A stretch of DNA of 64,000 nt. Source: UBA11612 sp963662375 (lineage in GTDB: Bacteria; Pseudomonadota; Alphaproteobacteria; Rhodospirillales; Rhodospirillaceae). Each line of letters begins with the position of its first letter. Position 1 is the first letter of the stretch. The notes under the pieces are model-generated. The model saw only the letters and a program-made list of their open reading frames with translations, was not told the origin of the DNA and ran no database searches. Shown here in pieces: positions 1 through 7,734 of the stretch. The DNA lies in contig CAXXRP010000015.1 of NCBI GenBank assembly GCA_963662375.2, forward strand, positions 124,001-188,000. The letters are read 5' to 3'. The position numbers and the translations under genes are program-made.

Positions 1-1
1 T

Positions 2-451
2 CCGCTGACTGAAGCGGACGTTGCGCATATGGCCGCCGAGATGAAGCTCATGCTCATTCCGGAACTTGTGTCCTTCGCCACCATAGACGGCGAGCCAAAG
101 GCGATGTGTGTCGCGCTACCCGACCTTAACGAAATGATTCGCGACCTGAACGGTAAGCTCTGGCCCACAGGTTGGGCCAAGCTCGCATGGCGCGTGTTCA
201 CACGGCGTTCTTACGTATCCGGCACCCGCGTGCCGTTTATGGGGGTCATGCCCGAATACCAGAACAAACCTATGGGTGCCGTGCTGGCATTGCTTACCGT
301 TGGTGCTGTACGCGACGCCTCCCTTAGACTTCGGATGCCCGTATGCGAGATGAGTTGGGTGCTGGAGAACAATACCGGGACCCGTTCCTCCATCGAGGCG
401 ATCGGCGGGCGAGCCTACAAGACCTACCGCATGTATGAGAAGGTGATCTGA
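2..451 (+). CDS. GNAT-family N-acetyltransferase, C-terminal part (5' end outside window)
   Basis: The reading frame is open to the left edge of the window, so this is the last ~149 residues of a longer protein. The visible part carries a phrase typical of a large alphaproteobacterial GNAT-like family (about 370-400 residues when complete): a FATIDGEPKAMCVALPDLNE strand region, a later GVMPEYQNKPMGAVL acetyl-CoA-loop-like stretch, and the closing pattern EMSWVLENN...EAIGGRAYKTYRMYEK. Members are annotated as N-acetyltransferases, some under the old name dATP pyrophosphohydrolase; the substrate is not established. The stop overlaps the ATG of the next gene by one base (TGATG), suggesting translational coupling. 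Family membership is from recognised sequence pattern only. Confidence 0.75.
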   Translation, partial: PLTEADVAHMAAEMKLMLIPELVSFATIDGEPKAMCVALPDLNEMIRDLNGKLWPTGWAKLAWRVFTRRSYVSGTRVPFMGVMPEYQNKPMGAVLALLTVGAVRDASLRLRMPVCEMSWVLENNTGTRSSIEAIGGRAYKTYRMYEKVI

Positions 452-723
452 TGATTGGAATCATTCTTCGCCTCTTCTTTGCGGTTATGATCCTCGCCGG
501 CGTGTTGTTCCTGTTCGCGCTCTCCTTTGTCGCGGCGCTCGTTGTTACGCCCATCGTTCTCTTGCTGATTTACTTTTTCGGGCGAGGAAGCGGGGTACAA
601 GTGTGGACCGTACGAACAGGCTCGACCCGGCGTGAAGACCGTGCGCCGCAAGGCCCGGTCATCAACCACGACCCCAACGACCTGCCGCCCAACGATTCGC
701 CAAGCGGGCGCAAAGACATCTAA
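451..723 (+). CDS. Small membrane protein, unknown function
   Basis: A 90-residue protein whose first ~45 residues are almost entirely hydrophobic (two closely spaced membrane segments, roughly residues 4-22 and 26-43), followed by a polar, proline- and aspartate-rich tail that would lie in the cytoplasm or periplasm. The start overlaps the acetyltransferase stop as TGATG, which supports it being translated from the same mRNA. I do not recognise the family. The overlapping minus-strand frame here has atypical composition and was discarded. Confidence 0.55.
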   Translation: MIGIILRLFFAVMILAGVLFLFALSFVAALVVTPIVLLLIYFFGRGSGVQVWTVRTGSTRREDRAPQGPVINHDPNDLPPNDSPSGRKDI

Positions 724-735
724 CGCTAATGGCAC

Positions 736-1658
736 CTAACCGGCGCGTTCTTGCCCGCTGTATTCCACTTCAATTGTGACGTGACTCAGAGCGGTGATGC
801 CGACCAGAAGGTCCTGTAGTGTGCTGGTGGCTGGGGCTCCTGGGTCACGACCGTGATCACTGCTGCCAAATGTCCCGGCCCTACGCGCCACACGTGAAGA
901 TCGACGACGCGGTTGTCGGCGTCTCCCTCGATTGCCGCGCGCACCGCAGCCGCTGCGTTTCCCGCAGGCTCCGCATCAAGAAGCACACGGCTTGTGGAAA
1001 CAATCAGGCGCCACGCCCAACGTAGAATAATTGCTGCGCCGACAAGGCCCATGGCTGGGTCCATCCATGCGACACCCCAAAACCGTCCTGCTAATAACGC
1101 TAAAATCGCCAGCACCGAAGTCAGCGCATCGGTTAGCACATGAATGTATGCGGCGCGCAGGTTGTGATCATGAGTGTGACCGCTCCCTTGGTGATGGTGA
1201 CCGTCCTTTAAAAGTCATGCGCTTGCCAAATTTACGAGCAACCCCAACACCGCAACGAACAAGGCTTCGTCGAAGGCGATGTCCACAGGGCTGATCAGGC
1301 GCTCGGTAGACTCCACCGCCATCAGGCCGGCAACAACGGCAAGAAAAAGTGCGCTAGAAAATCCAGCCAAATCTCCCACTTTTCCAGTGCCAAACGTGTA
1401 AACCGCGCTGTCGGCATGGCGCCGGGCGTAAGCATAAGCGAAGACCGCGATCCCCATGGCGGCGGCGTGGCTACCCATGTGCCAGCCGTCCGCCAATAAG
1501 GCCATGGAGCCAAAAACAGTTCCGGCGGTGACTTCCGCAGCCATAGTCACCAGCGTTAAAACAAGCACAGTCTGAGTCCGCCGCATGTTTTTGGCATGCT
1601 CGCCTGCCAGGAATCCGTGGGTTTTCTGCCAGACGCTAAGATCGTTTTGCATGGTCAT
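736..1658 (-). pseudogene. dmeF: DmeF-like cation diffusion facilitator, disrupted by a nonsense codon and a frameshift
   Basis: The N-terminal 147 codons encode four membrane segments of a CDF metal exporter of the DmeF type (for example SMALLADGWHMGSHAAAMG, holding the HxxxD-type metal site). The frame then meets TGA at 1215-1217, exactly where relatives have Trp in an NLxSAWLL motif, and resumes in the same frame with a His-rich loop (HHHQGSGHTHDHN) and HVLTDALTSVLAILAL. Near 811-816 a single-base loss shifts the frame: the conserved ending DLLVGITALSHVTIEVEY continues in another frame to the TAG at 736-738. CDF exporters of this class export Co2+/Ni2+ or Zn2+ by proton antiport. Two independent lesions make this a likely pseudogene. 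No DmeR-type regulator gene is adjacent. Confidence 0.85.
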
Positions 1659-1808
1659 CCCGCTCCAGCCGGTCCTTAAATATAGAGCTAAGTTGCGCCT
1701 TCTCTACCACTGTTGTTCCCCTTTTTTGCACCAAGATTCCGGAAAGCCTACATATAAACGTTGGCATGTCCTATGCTTGTGGCCGGCTACCCTCGGGAGA
1801 GCGTCCTC

Positions 1809-2525
1809 ATGCAATCAATACTGAAATCCATTTTGACGATGGTCTTCCTACTGTGTGCCACTGCGGCCACCGCTCAGGATGGCTATACATTTATTGCACA
1901 ATCCTTCGACGGCATCGGCAAGGCCTATATGGGCCGCGAAATCGCTAGCGTTATGAGTCACCAGGGCGCGCCGTGGCTCGAACGGCCCGGTCGCGAACAG
2001 CAGGAACGTACGGACAAACTGATTGAGCTGCTCGACCTCAAGCCTGCCGACTATGTTGCCGATATCGGCGCCGGGTCGGGATATTTCTCGTTTCGCATGA
2101 GTAAACTCGTTTCCAAAGGCTTTGTATTTGCGGTGGACGTCCAACAAGAGATGCTCAGTCTCATCAAAGATAAAATCGCGAACGGCGAGGGCGACAATGT
2201 CATCCCGGTTCACAGCAGCACCGCTAGCCCGACGCTGAAGGAGAACACCATCGACCTTATGTTGCTGGTGGATGCCTACCATGAGTTTGCTCTGCCGCGG
2301 GAAATGGGGCTTGCCATGTTCAAAGCCCTGAAACCCGGCGGGCGAATCGCGCTGGCGGAATACCGCGCCGAAGATCCGTCGGTGCCGATCAAAGAACTCC
2401 ATAAAATGACCGAAGCACAGGCCAGAATGGAAATGGCGGCTGTCGGATTGGAGTGGATCAGCACCGACAGCACCAGTCTGCCGTGGCAGCACTTGATGAT
2501 TTTCACAAAGCCGGCGGTTCAATAA
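1809..2525 (+). CDS. Exported class I SAM-dependent methyltransferase
   Basis: A 238-residue protein starting with a clear signal peptide (MQSILKSILTMVFLLCATAA, cleavage after TAAT-AQ around residue 23). The mature part has a Rossmann methyltransferase core: motif I VADIGAGSGYFSF around residues 83-95, an acidic strand end FAVDVQQEM, and the DLMLLVDAYHEF and LKPGGRIALAEY segments typical of class I enzymes. The start at 1809 was chosen because it gives the signal peptide directly and is preceded by GGAG at 1796-1799. Relatives with signal peptides are common in Proteobacteria; their substrate is unknown, and how SAM would reach an exported enzyme is unclear. The gene is divergent from the broken dmeF gene. 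Confidence 0.8.
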   Translation: MQSILKSILTMVFLLCATAATAQDGYTFIAQSFDGIGKAYMGREIASVMSHQGAPWLERPGREQQERTDKLIELLDLKPADYVADIGAGSGYFSFRMSKLVSKGFVFAVDVQQEMLSLIKDKIANGEGDNVIPVHSSTASPTLKENTIDLMLLVDAYHEFALPREMGLAMFKALKPGGRIALAEYRAEDPSVPIKELHKMTEAQARMEMAAVGLEWISTDSTSLPWQHLMIFTKPAVQ

Positions 2526-2573
2526 TCTGTTTGGCCATTGACACGTCTGCGGACGAGGACTACCAAATTCAAT

Positions 2574-2762
2574 AGTGACGGTGCCGAGGCCCTCCGCTTG
2601 AGAGCCGAGGCTAATAGGGAATCCGGTTTAAATCCGGAACTGCCCCCGCAACTGTCAGCGGTGAGCAGCCTATCCAACAAATCCACTGGGACCCCGCAAC
2701 GGGACCTGGGAAGGCGGATGGGCCGCGACGACCCGTAAGTCAGGAGACCTGCCGTCGCGAGC
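2574..2762 (+). promoter_or_regulatory. Cobalamin (AdoCbl-type) riboswitch
   Basis: The stretch has the hallmarks of the cobalamin aptamer in order: GGTGCC near 2580, GGGAATCCGG (2617-2626) with a matching ATCCGGAAC, the core TGCCCCCGCAACTG (2641-2654), and the B12 box AAGTCAGGAGACCTGCC (2737-2753). It lies 180-360 bases before a TonB receptor gene and its downstream B12-type ABC importer genes, the standard arrangement for repression by adenosylcobalamin. The aptamer edges are approximate. Confidence 0.95.
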
Positions 2763-2770
2763 GTCACCTA

Positions 2771-2796
2771 ACCATTGGACGGGGTGAGCCAATGGT
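2771..2796 (+). promoter_or_regulatory. Perfect 8-bp inverted repeat downstream of the riboswitch, candidate expression platform
   Basis: ACCATTGG (2771-2778) pairs exactly with CCAATGGT (2789-2796) around a 10-base loop containing GGGGTGAG. A second imperfect pairing, GGCCAATC (2799-2806) with GATTGGGCC (about 2842-2850), overlaps the same sequence family. Neither is followed by a U-run, so this is not a standard intrinsic terminator; a role in switching between alternative folds is inference. Confidence 0.45.
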
Positions 2797-2939
2797 GCGG
2801 CCAATCTGATGGCGGTGACGCGCGTTTCGCGAACCGCGACGGATTGGGCCAGCATCTCTTCCGTATGTCCAATCGTCATTGTCTGAACCGGCGCCGTTCT
2901 ATGCCCGTGCGGCTGGCGGCGCCTGGTATGGAGATGGGC

Positions 2940-4895
2940 ATGTCCTATTCGCTATTGCGTATTTTGGCGCGCGCCGCGTTGATGTCGGCAACATTGCTTT
3001 CACCCGCAGGAACGGTCTTTGCGGCAGAAGGGGCAACTGTTTTAAATATTGAAGAAATTATCGTCACCGCCAGCCGTACCAATCAGCCTTTGAAGTCTGT
3101 CGGCAGCGCCATTGATGTTTTCACGGCGGATGATATCGCCGCCCGGCCACGGTTTGAGGTGTCCGACTTGCTGCGCCAGCTTCCCGGCGTGGCCGTGAAT
3201 CGCTCAGGCCAGCTTGGTGCGCAAACCCAGGTGCGCTTACGTGGCGCCGAGGCCAATCACACCCTGGTGCTGATCAACGGCATCGAAGTGGGCGATCCGG
3301 TTACCGGTGGTGAGTTTGATTTCGCTAATCTACTCTCAGAGGATGTGGAGCGCATCGAAGTTCTACGCGGTCCCCAAAGCGTGCTCTACGGTGCTCAGGC
3401 CATTGGTGGCGTGATCAACATCATCACCACGCAAGGTCAGGGCGCGCCAGTTTACAAAGCGAGCGCCCAGGGCGGGTCCTTTGGGACATATAACATCTCA
3501 GCATCGGCCAATAGCGGTGGGCAAGGATATGGGTTCGCGGGGTCAGTCGCCTACCTAGATAGCGCTGGCGTTTCTCAAGCGATCGGTGGCGTTGAGAAAG
3601 ACGGGCATCATAATCTAACCCTCAACACGAGTGCTCGCGCCAGTCTTAGCTATATCATCAAGGTGGACATAGCCCTGCGCTATGTTAAGGCCTTTGTGGA
3701 AAGTGACAGCCAGGACTTCGCCTTTGGCTCACCCACCGAAGGCCTGGTCATCGATTCCAGTGATACGCGCAAATCCGAAACTTTTTATGGCAAAGCCACC
3801 AGTCGGCTCATGCTGTTCGATGGCGCCTGGGAACATATTGCCGCAGCAGCGCTCACCGACGTTACCACCAGCAATTTTTCCGGCGGCGGCTTTTCCTTCG
3901 GCTCCTACGGCCGGAAAATAGACTTATCCTATCAGACCAACCTAACGCTCCCACCCGAAGAAAGTCTTCTTGGCCATACGCTGACCGGCTACGTCCAACT
4001 CAAGGACGAGACCTTCGCAAACAAAAGCGGCTTTCCCGGTCCGCAAAATCAGCGCAAGTCAACGCAGGACGTAGGCTACGTCGCCGAATACCGGTTGGAC
4101 ATTGCCGGCCAGGTTTTTCTCTCTGGCGCCTTGCGATATGACGATAACGATCTCTTCAAGAACGAAGCCACATATCGTGCATCCGTTGCCTGGAATGTTC
4201 CTGAGACGGGACTGAAAGTCAGGGCCAGTTATGGCACCGGGTTCGCAAAGCCCGGATTTTTTGAGCTGTTCGGTTTTGATCCCACCAGCTTTGTCGGCAA
4301 CCCCAATCTCAACCCTGAAAAATCGGAGGGTTGGGATGTGGGCGCGGACCTCGTGTTTGATGACAGGCGGGCGTCGCTGTCATTGACTTACTTCTCGGCG
4401 GATTTGACTGATGAAATTTTCACTGATTTTGGCGTATTTCCGTTCACCGTGCGCAATCAGGCGGGCAAAAGCACGCGCGAAGGAGTCGAAATTTCCGCTC
4501 GCTACGCGCCCACGGCCAACCTAAACTTCGCAGCCAGTTATACTTATACATCGGCTAAGGATGACGCGGGTCTTCAAGAGGTGCGACGGCCCAAACACGT
4601 CGCTAGTGCATCGGGCTTTTACCGTTTCATGGGCGGCCGCGCGAACGTGGGCCTGAGCCTTGACTACAACGGCAAGAGCCAAGACGTTGTCTTCACTCCC
4701 ACGATCCCCACCGGCGTGACCACGTTGGACGATTATGTGCTCGCGACAGCCTCGGCGTCTTATGATGTAGCCGAGCGGCTTCAACTCTTTGGCCGCATCG
4801 AGAACCTTTTAGATGAGCGCTACCAAGAGGTCTTCTCATATAACACCATGGGACTCGGAGCCTATGCAGGGCTGCGAATCCGTTTGGGAGGCTAG
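2940..4895 (+). CDS. btuB: TonB-dependent outer-membrane receptor for cobalamin
   Basis: A 651-residue outer-membrane receptor that would bring vitamin B12 into the periplasm using TonB energy. After a signal peptide (cleavage near VFA-AEG) comes a TonB-box-like EEIIVTASR, then a plug domain (DLLRQLPGVAVNRSGQ, RGAEANHTLVLINGIEVGDP, VERIEVLRGPQSVLYGAQAIGGVINI) and a beta-barrel with NLNPEKSEGWDVG and a C-terminal ENLLDERYQEVFSYN plus terminal strand. The ATG at 2940 is preceded by GGAG at 2930-2933; in-frame ATGs at 2928 and 2934 are alternatives. Substrate assignment rests on the upstream cobalamin riboswitch and the downstream BtuFCD-like genes; the barrel alone would not distinguish cobalamin from other chelates. 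Confidence 0.93.
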   Translation: MSYSLLRILARAALMSATLLSPAGTVFAAEGATVLNIEEIIVTASRTNQPLKSVGSAIDVFTADDIAARPRFEVSDLLRQLPGVAVNRSGQLGAQTQVRLRGAEANHTLVLINGIEVGDPVTGGEFDFANLLSEDVERIEVLRGPQSVLYGAQAIGGVINIITTQGQGAPVYKASAQGGSFGTYNISASANSGGQGYGFAGSVAYLDSAGVSQAIGGVEKDGHHNLTLNTSARASLSYIIKVDIALRYVKAFVESDSQDFAFGSPTEGLVIDSSDTRKSETFYGKATSRLMLFDGAWEHIAAAALTDVTTSNFSGGGFSFGSYGRKIDLSYQTNLTLPPEESLLGHTLTGYVQLKDETFANKSGFPGPQNQRKSTQDVGYVAEYRLDIAGQVFLSGALRYDDNDLFKNEATYRASVAWNVPETGLKVRASYGTGFAKPGFFELFGFDPTSFVGNPNLNPEKSEGWDVGADLVFDDRRASLSLTYFSADLTDEIFTDFGVFPFTVRNQAGKSTREGVEISARYAPTANLNFAASYTYTSAKDDAGLQEVRRPKHVASASGFYRFMGGRANVGLSLDYNGKSQDVVFTPTIPTGVTTLDDYVLATASASYDVAERLQLFGRIENLLDERYQEVFSYNTMGLGAYAGLRIRLGG

Positions 4896-4901
4896 GCTCG
4901 C

Positions 4902-5744
4902 GTGATTAAATCATGGGCACAATGGCTGCTGGTTTTGCTGCTGTTCGCGGTACGGCCCGCTGTGGCTGAAGGCCCGCAGCGTATCGTGTCCATGAATCTC
5001 TGCACCGATCAATTGGCGCTAATGCTGGCGGGGTCTGAGCGCATCGCGTCCGTCAGTTTTCTTGGTGCCGATCCTGCGGAGTCCGCGCTTGCGCATATGA
5101 CCGAGGGCATTGCGGTTAACCATGGGCTGGCGGAAGAGGTAATCGCCGCGCGGCCCGATCTCGTGCTCGCGGGCCGCTACACGACAAGTTTTGCTAAGGC
5201 CATGCTGCGTCGGCTGAATTACAAGGTTGTAGAGGTGGACAACCCCGACACCATCAGCGGCATTCGTGACATCCTCACGCTTGTGGGCGACGCTGTTGGT
5301 GAGCCCGAGCGTGCCGTAGCCTTGCTTGATGATATGACACGGCGGCTCGCCGCTGTGGCGGACCAGGCGAGAGGGCGTTCGCGCCATTCGGCCATTATTT
5401 ATGACGCCAACGGCTTTACAGTGGGCCGCCCCGGTTTGGCGGACGAGGTCATGACTCTCACCGGCCTCATCAACAAAGCGCCTGAATTGGGTATAGGCGC
5501 TTACGGTCAGGTACCGCTGGAAAGCATGTTGGCGGTTAAGCCGGATATCATTGTGCACTTCCTGTATCGGCCCGGCGTGCCGTCCCTCTCCAGCATGTCC
5601 ATTCAGCATCCCGCATTGCAGGTCATGTTGAACGGTAGGACACCAGTGTTCGTGCCGGGCCGCTTATTCACCTGCGGCACGCCGCTCATTGCCGATGCAG
5701 CAGAGGCCATGGCCGCTGCGCTGATTCAAAGCGGGGCATGGTGA
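4902..5744 (+). CDS. btuF: Periplasmic cobalamin-binding protein of an ABC importer (BtuF-like)
   Basis: A 280-residue substrate-binding protein of the helical-backbone metal/B12 family, with a signal peptide (MIKSWAQWLLVLLLFAVRPA, cleavage before EGP). Characteristic segments are PQRIVSMNLCTDQLALML at the N-terminus, IAARPDLVLAG, and LESMLAVKPDIIVHF in the C-terminal lobe. Translation starts with GTG six bases after the btuB stop. It would pass substrate from BtuB to the BtuCD transporter encoded next, and the gene overlaps btuC by a single base. Haem- or siderophore-binding proteins share this fold, so the B12 assignment depends on the riboswitch-led operon. Confidence 0.88.
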   Translation: MIKSWAQWLLVLLLFAVRPAVAEGPQRIVSMNLCTDQLALMLAGSERIASVSFLGADPAESALAHMTEGIAVNHGLAEEVIAARPDLVLAGRYTTSFAKAMLRRLNYKVVEVDNPDTISGIRDILTLVGDAVGEPERAVALLDDMTRRLAAVADQARGRSRHSAIIYDANGFTVGRPGLADEVMTLTGLINKAPELGIGAYGQVPLESMLAVKPDIIVHFLYRPGVPSLSSMSIQHPALQVMLNGRTPVFVPGRLFTCGTPLIADAAEAMAAALIQSGAW

Positions 5745-6787
5745 TGCACGGCGATGCCGTAAACGCTCTGACCGGAGACCGCCGCGGCAGGCACGAAGTC
5801 AGTCCCGCCGTGCTCATCGCCGGTTTGGTGGCGCTGCTGGTCGCGTTGTCGTTACTTTCCCTCTTCACGGGGCGCGGTGTCGTTACCGGCGGTCTCGGTG
5901 ATCTTCTAGCGTTGTCTCGGCAGGACCCAGAGACCGCCTGGCTCATTCTCGCCCAAGTGCGTTTACCTCGCAGCGTTCTTGCTCTTCTGGTGGGAGCGTC
6001 CTTGGGGCTTTCCGGTGCTGTACTGCAGGGGTTGTTGCGCAACCCGCTGGCCGAACCGGCCCTGCTGGGCGCCTCTAGCTCAGCCGCCCTCGGGGCTGTC
6101 ACGATGTTTTACTTCGGCGTCGGCGGGATGTCTTATCTTCTGCCGTTCGGCGGCATGGCCGGAACATTTATCGCCACTGCCATTCTTCTCGTTCTTGGAG
6201 GTCGTTCGCAAGATACGCTGACATTGATTCTCGCCGGCGTGGCCATCAACAGCCTCACCGCAGCGCTCACCTCTCTTGCTCTTAATTTTGCGCCAAGCCC
6301 CTACGCCGCGCTCGAGATCGTTTTCTGGATCCTGGGGTCATTCGCCGACCGCACGCTCGACCATGTTTACATGTCCGTGCCGCTGATGGCCGTCGGCTGG
6401 GTTTTGCTGATGTCCACCGGCCGCGCCCTTGAGGCTTTGACGCTGGGTGAGGACACCGCCTCGGCCATGGGGTTCAATCTGATGTCGGTCAAGCTGCGCG
6501 CCATCCTCGGTACGGCGTTCTGTGTCGGTGCTGCGGTCGCAGTGACCGGTGTTGTCAGCTTTGTCGGCCTCGTCGTGCCGCACATCCTGCGCCCTCTGGT
6601 CGGGTACCGGCCCGGCCGCTTGCTGCTGCCAAGCCTGCTGGGCGGCGCTGCACTCATGCTCGCCGCCGACATTGGCGTACGCGTGATACCCACGTCTTTG
6701 GAGCTGAAAGTTGGGGTGGTTACCGCCCTGATCGGCGCGCCGTTTTTCCTGCATCTTCTTTTTGTGCTGCGGCGGACACGGCCATGA
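5744..6787 (+). CDS. btuC: Inner-membrane permease of the cobalamin ABC importer (FecCD/BtuC family)
   Basis: A ~347-residue polytopic permease with about ten hydrophobic segments. Family marks include VRLPRSVLALLVGASLGLSG near residues 74-93, LQGLLRNPLAEPALLGASSS, a GVAINSL segment, and the coupling region VVSFVGLVVPHILRPLVGYR that contacts the ATPase. The ATG at 5744 shares one base with the btuF stop (TGATG) and follows GGGG at 5733-5736; an ATG two codons upstream at 5738 is equally in frame. The 3' end overlaps the ATPase gene by four bases. Confidence 0.92.
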   Translation: MHGDAVNALTGDRRGRHEVSPAVLIAGLVALLVALSLLSLFTGRGVVTGGLGDLLALSRQDPETAWLILAQVRLPRSVLALLVGASLGLSGAVLQGLLRNPLAEPALLGASSSAALGAVTMFYFGVGGMSYLLPFGGMAGTFIATAILLVLGGRSQDTLTLILAGVAINSLTAALTSLALNFAPSPYAALEIVFWILGSFADRTLDHVYMSVPLMAVGWVLLMSTGRALEALTLGEDTASAMGFNLMSVKLRAILGTAFCVGAAVAVTGVVSFVGLVVPHILRPLVGYRPGRLLLPSLLGGAALMLAADIGVRVIPTSLELKVGVVTALIGAPFFLHLLFVLRRTRP

Positions 6788-7593
6788 CTCGGGGTATGGC
6801 GGCTCAACTCCATCTTGATGGTGTGACCGTGCGCTACGACGGTACCGACGTGGTCTCGGACGTATCCCTCGACCTTGCGCCGGGCCCCCTGGTGGGACTT
6901 ATAGGTGCCAATGGTGCAGGTAAGACGACACTGTTACGGGCCGCGACAGGGTTAACGCCGCTGGCTTCCGGCAAGGTTTATCTCAACGGGAAGGCCCTCG
7001 GCGGGTGGTCGCGCGCTCTGCGTGCGCGCACTTTGGGATATTTGGCACAGAATCGCTCCGTCCTCTGGCCGTTGACGGTCACGCGGCTTGTCGCGCTTGG
7101 TCGCCTGCCGCACCTTGGACCTTGGGACAGTCCGAGCCCTGAAGACGCCGGCATTGTTGGGCGGGCGCTCGCTGATGCGGACGTGACCCACTTAGCGGGC
7201 CGAGCCGTCACAGGTCTTTCGGGCGGCGAGTTGACCCGGGTGCTAATAGCCCGGCTACTTGCCGGTTCGCCTTCCGTCTTGTTGGCCGATGAGCCTGTGT
7301 CGGGATTGGATCCCGCGCACCGCCTGCAAGTGCTACAAATTTTCCGCAAATTAGCGCATTCAAACCGCACGGTGGTCGTGGTCATGCATGACCTAACCTT
7401 GGCCGCGCGGTTCTGCGACCGCTTGGTGTTGATGGCAGAAGGTCGAGTTGTCGCTGACGGAGCACCGCGCAGCGTTCTGACGCCGGAGACGTTATCCCGC
7501 TATTACGGCGTGACAGCCAACATCACCATTCACGACGGCGAACTCATGGTGTTGCCGTGGGGCCTTGAAGAACGCGTGGGTGCGCCCCCCTGA
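6784..7593 (+). CDS. btuD: ATPase of the cobalamin ABC importer
   Basis: A 269-residue ABC ATPase completing the BtuBFCD uptake set. Visible motifs: Walker A GANGAGKTT (about residues 41-49), Q-loop YLAQN, signature LSGGE, Walker B SVLLADEP with the following SGLDPA D-loop, and the switch His in VVVMHD. The family commonly has FecE/HmuV-like relatives, so the name follows the operon context. The ATG overlaps the permease stop as ATGA, so the two are probably translated as a coupled pair. It ends the operon: the next gene is a truncated quinoprotein of unrelated function. Confidence 0.9.
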   Translation: MTRGMAAQLHLDGVTVRYDGTDVVSDVSLDLAPGPLVGLIGANGAGKTTLLRAATGLTPLASGKVYLNGKALGGWSRALRARTLGYLAQNRSVLWPLTVTRLVALGRLPHLGPWDSPSPEDAGIVGRALADADVTHLAGRAVTGLSGGELTRVLIARLLAGSPSVLLADEPVSGLDPAHRLQVLQIFRKLAHSNRTVVVVMHDLTLAARFCDRLVLMAEGRVVADGAPRSVLTPETLSRYYGVTANITIHDGELMVLPWGLEERVGAPP

Positions 7594-7734
7594 CTTTCAA
7601 CTGCTGCCCGGGGCCGCCAAACAGACTCAACGAACCTTCGTTTGTTTCCGCCCCCGCCGTCAAAATGGTCGAGTATATCCTTGAGTATCTCCACCGTATC
7701 GACGACGGCTAGATTTGGCCGGTTGAAATAGCGG

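Noticed and set aside
424..735. A 103-codon minus-strand frame opposite the small membrane protein
   Set aside because: Its composition (Arg/Glu/Gln-rich, no domain) is that of a shadow frame, while the plus-strand frame has coherent membrane segments and a coupled start.
1215..1217. TGA at a conserved Trp in dmeF, suggesting a genetic code with TGA as Trp
   Set aside because: TGA is a normal stop for many intact genes here (for example aroA, trpB, addB and murU), and dmeF has a second independent lesion, so a nonsense mutation is the better reading.
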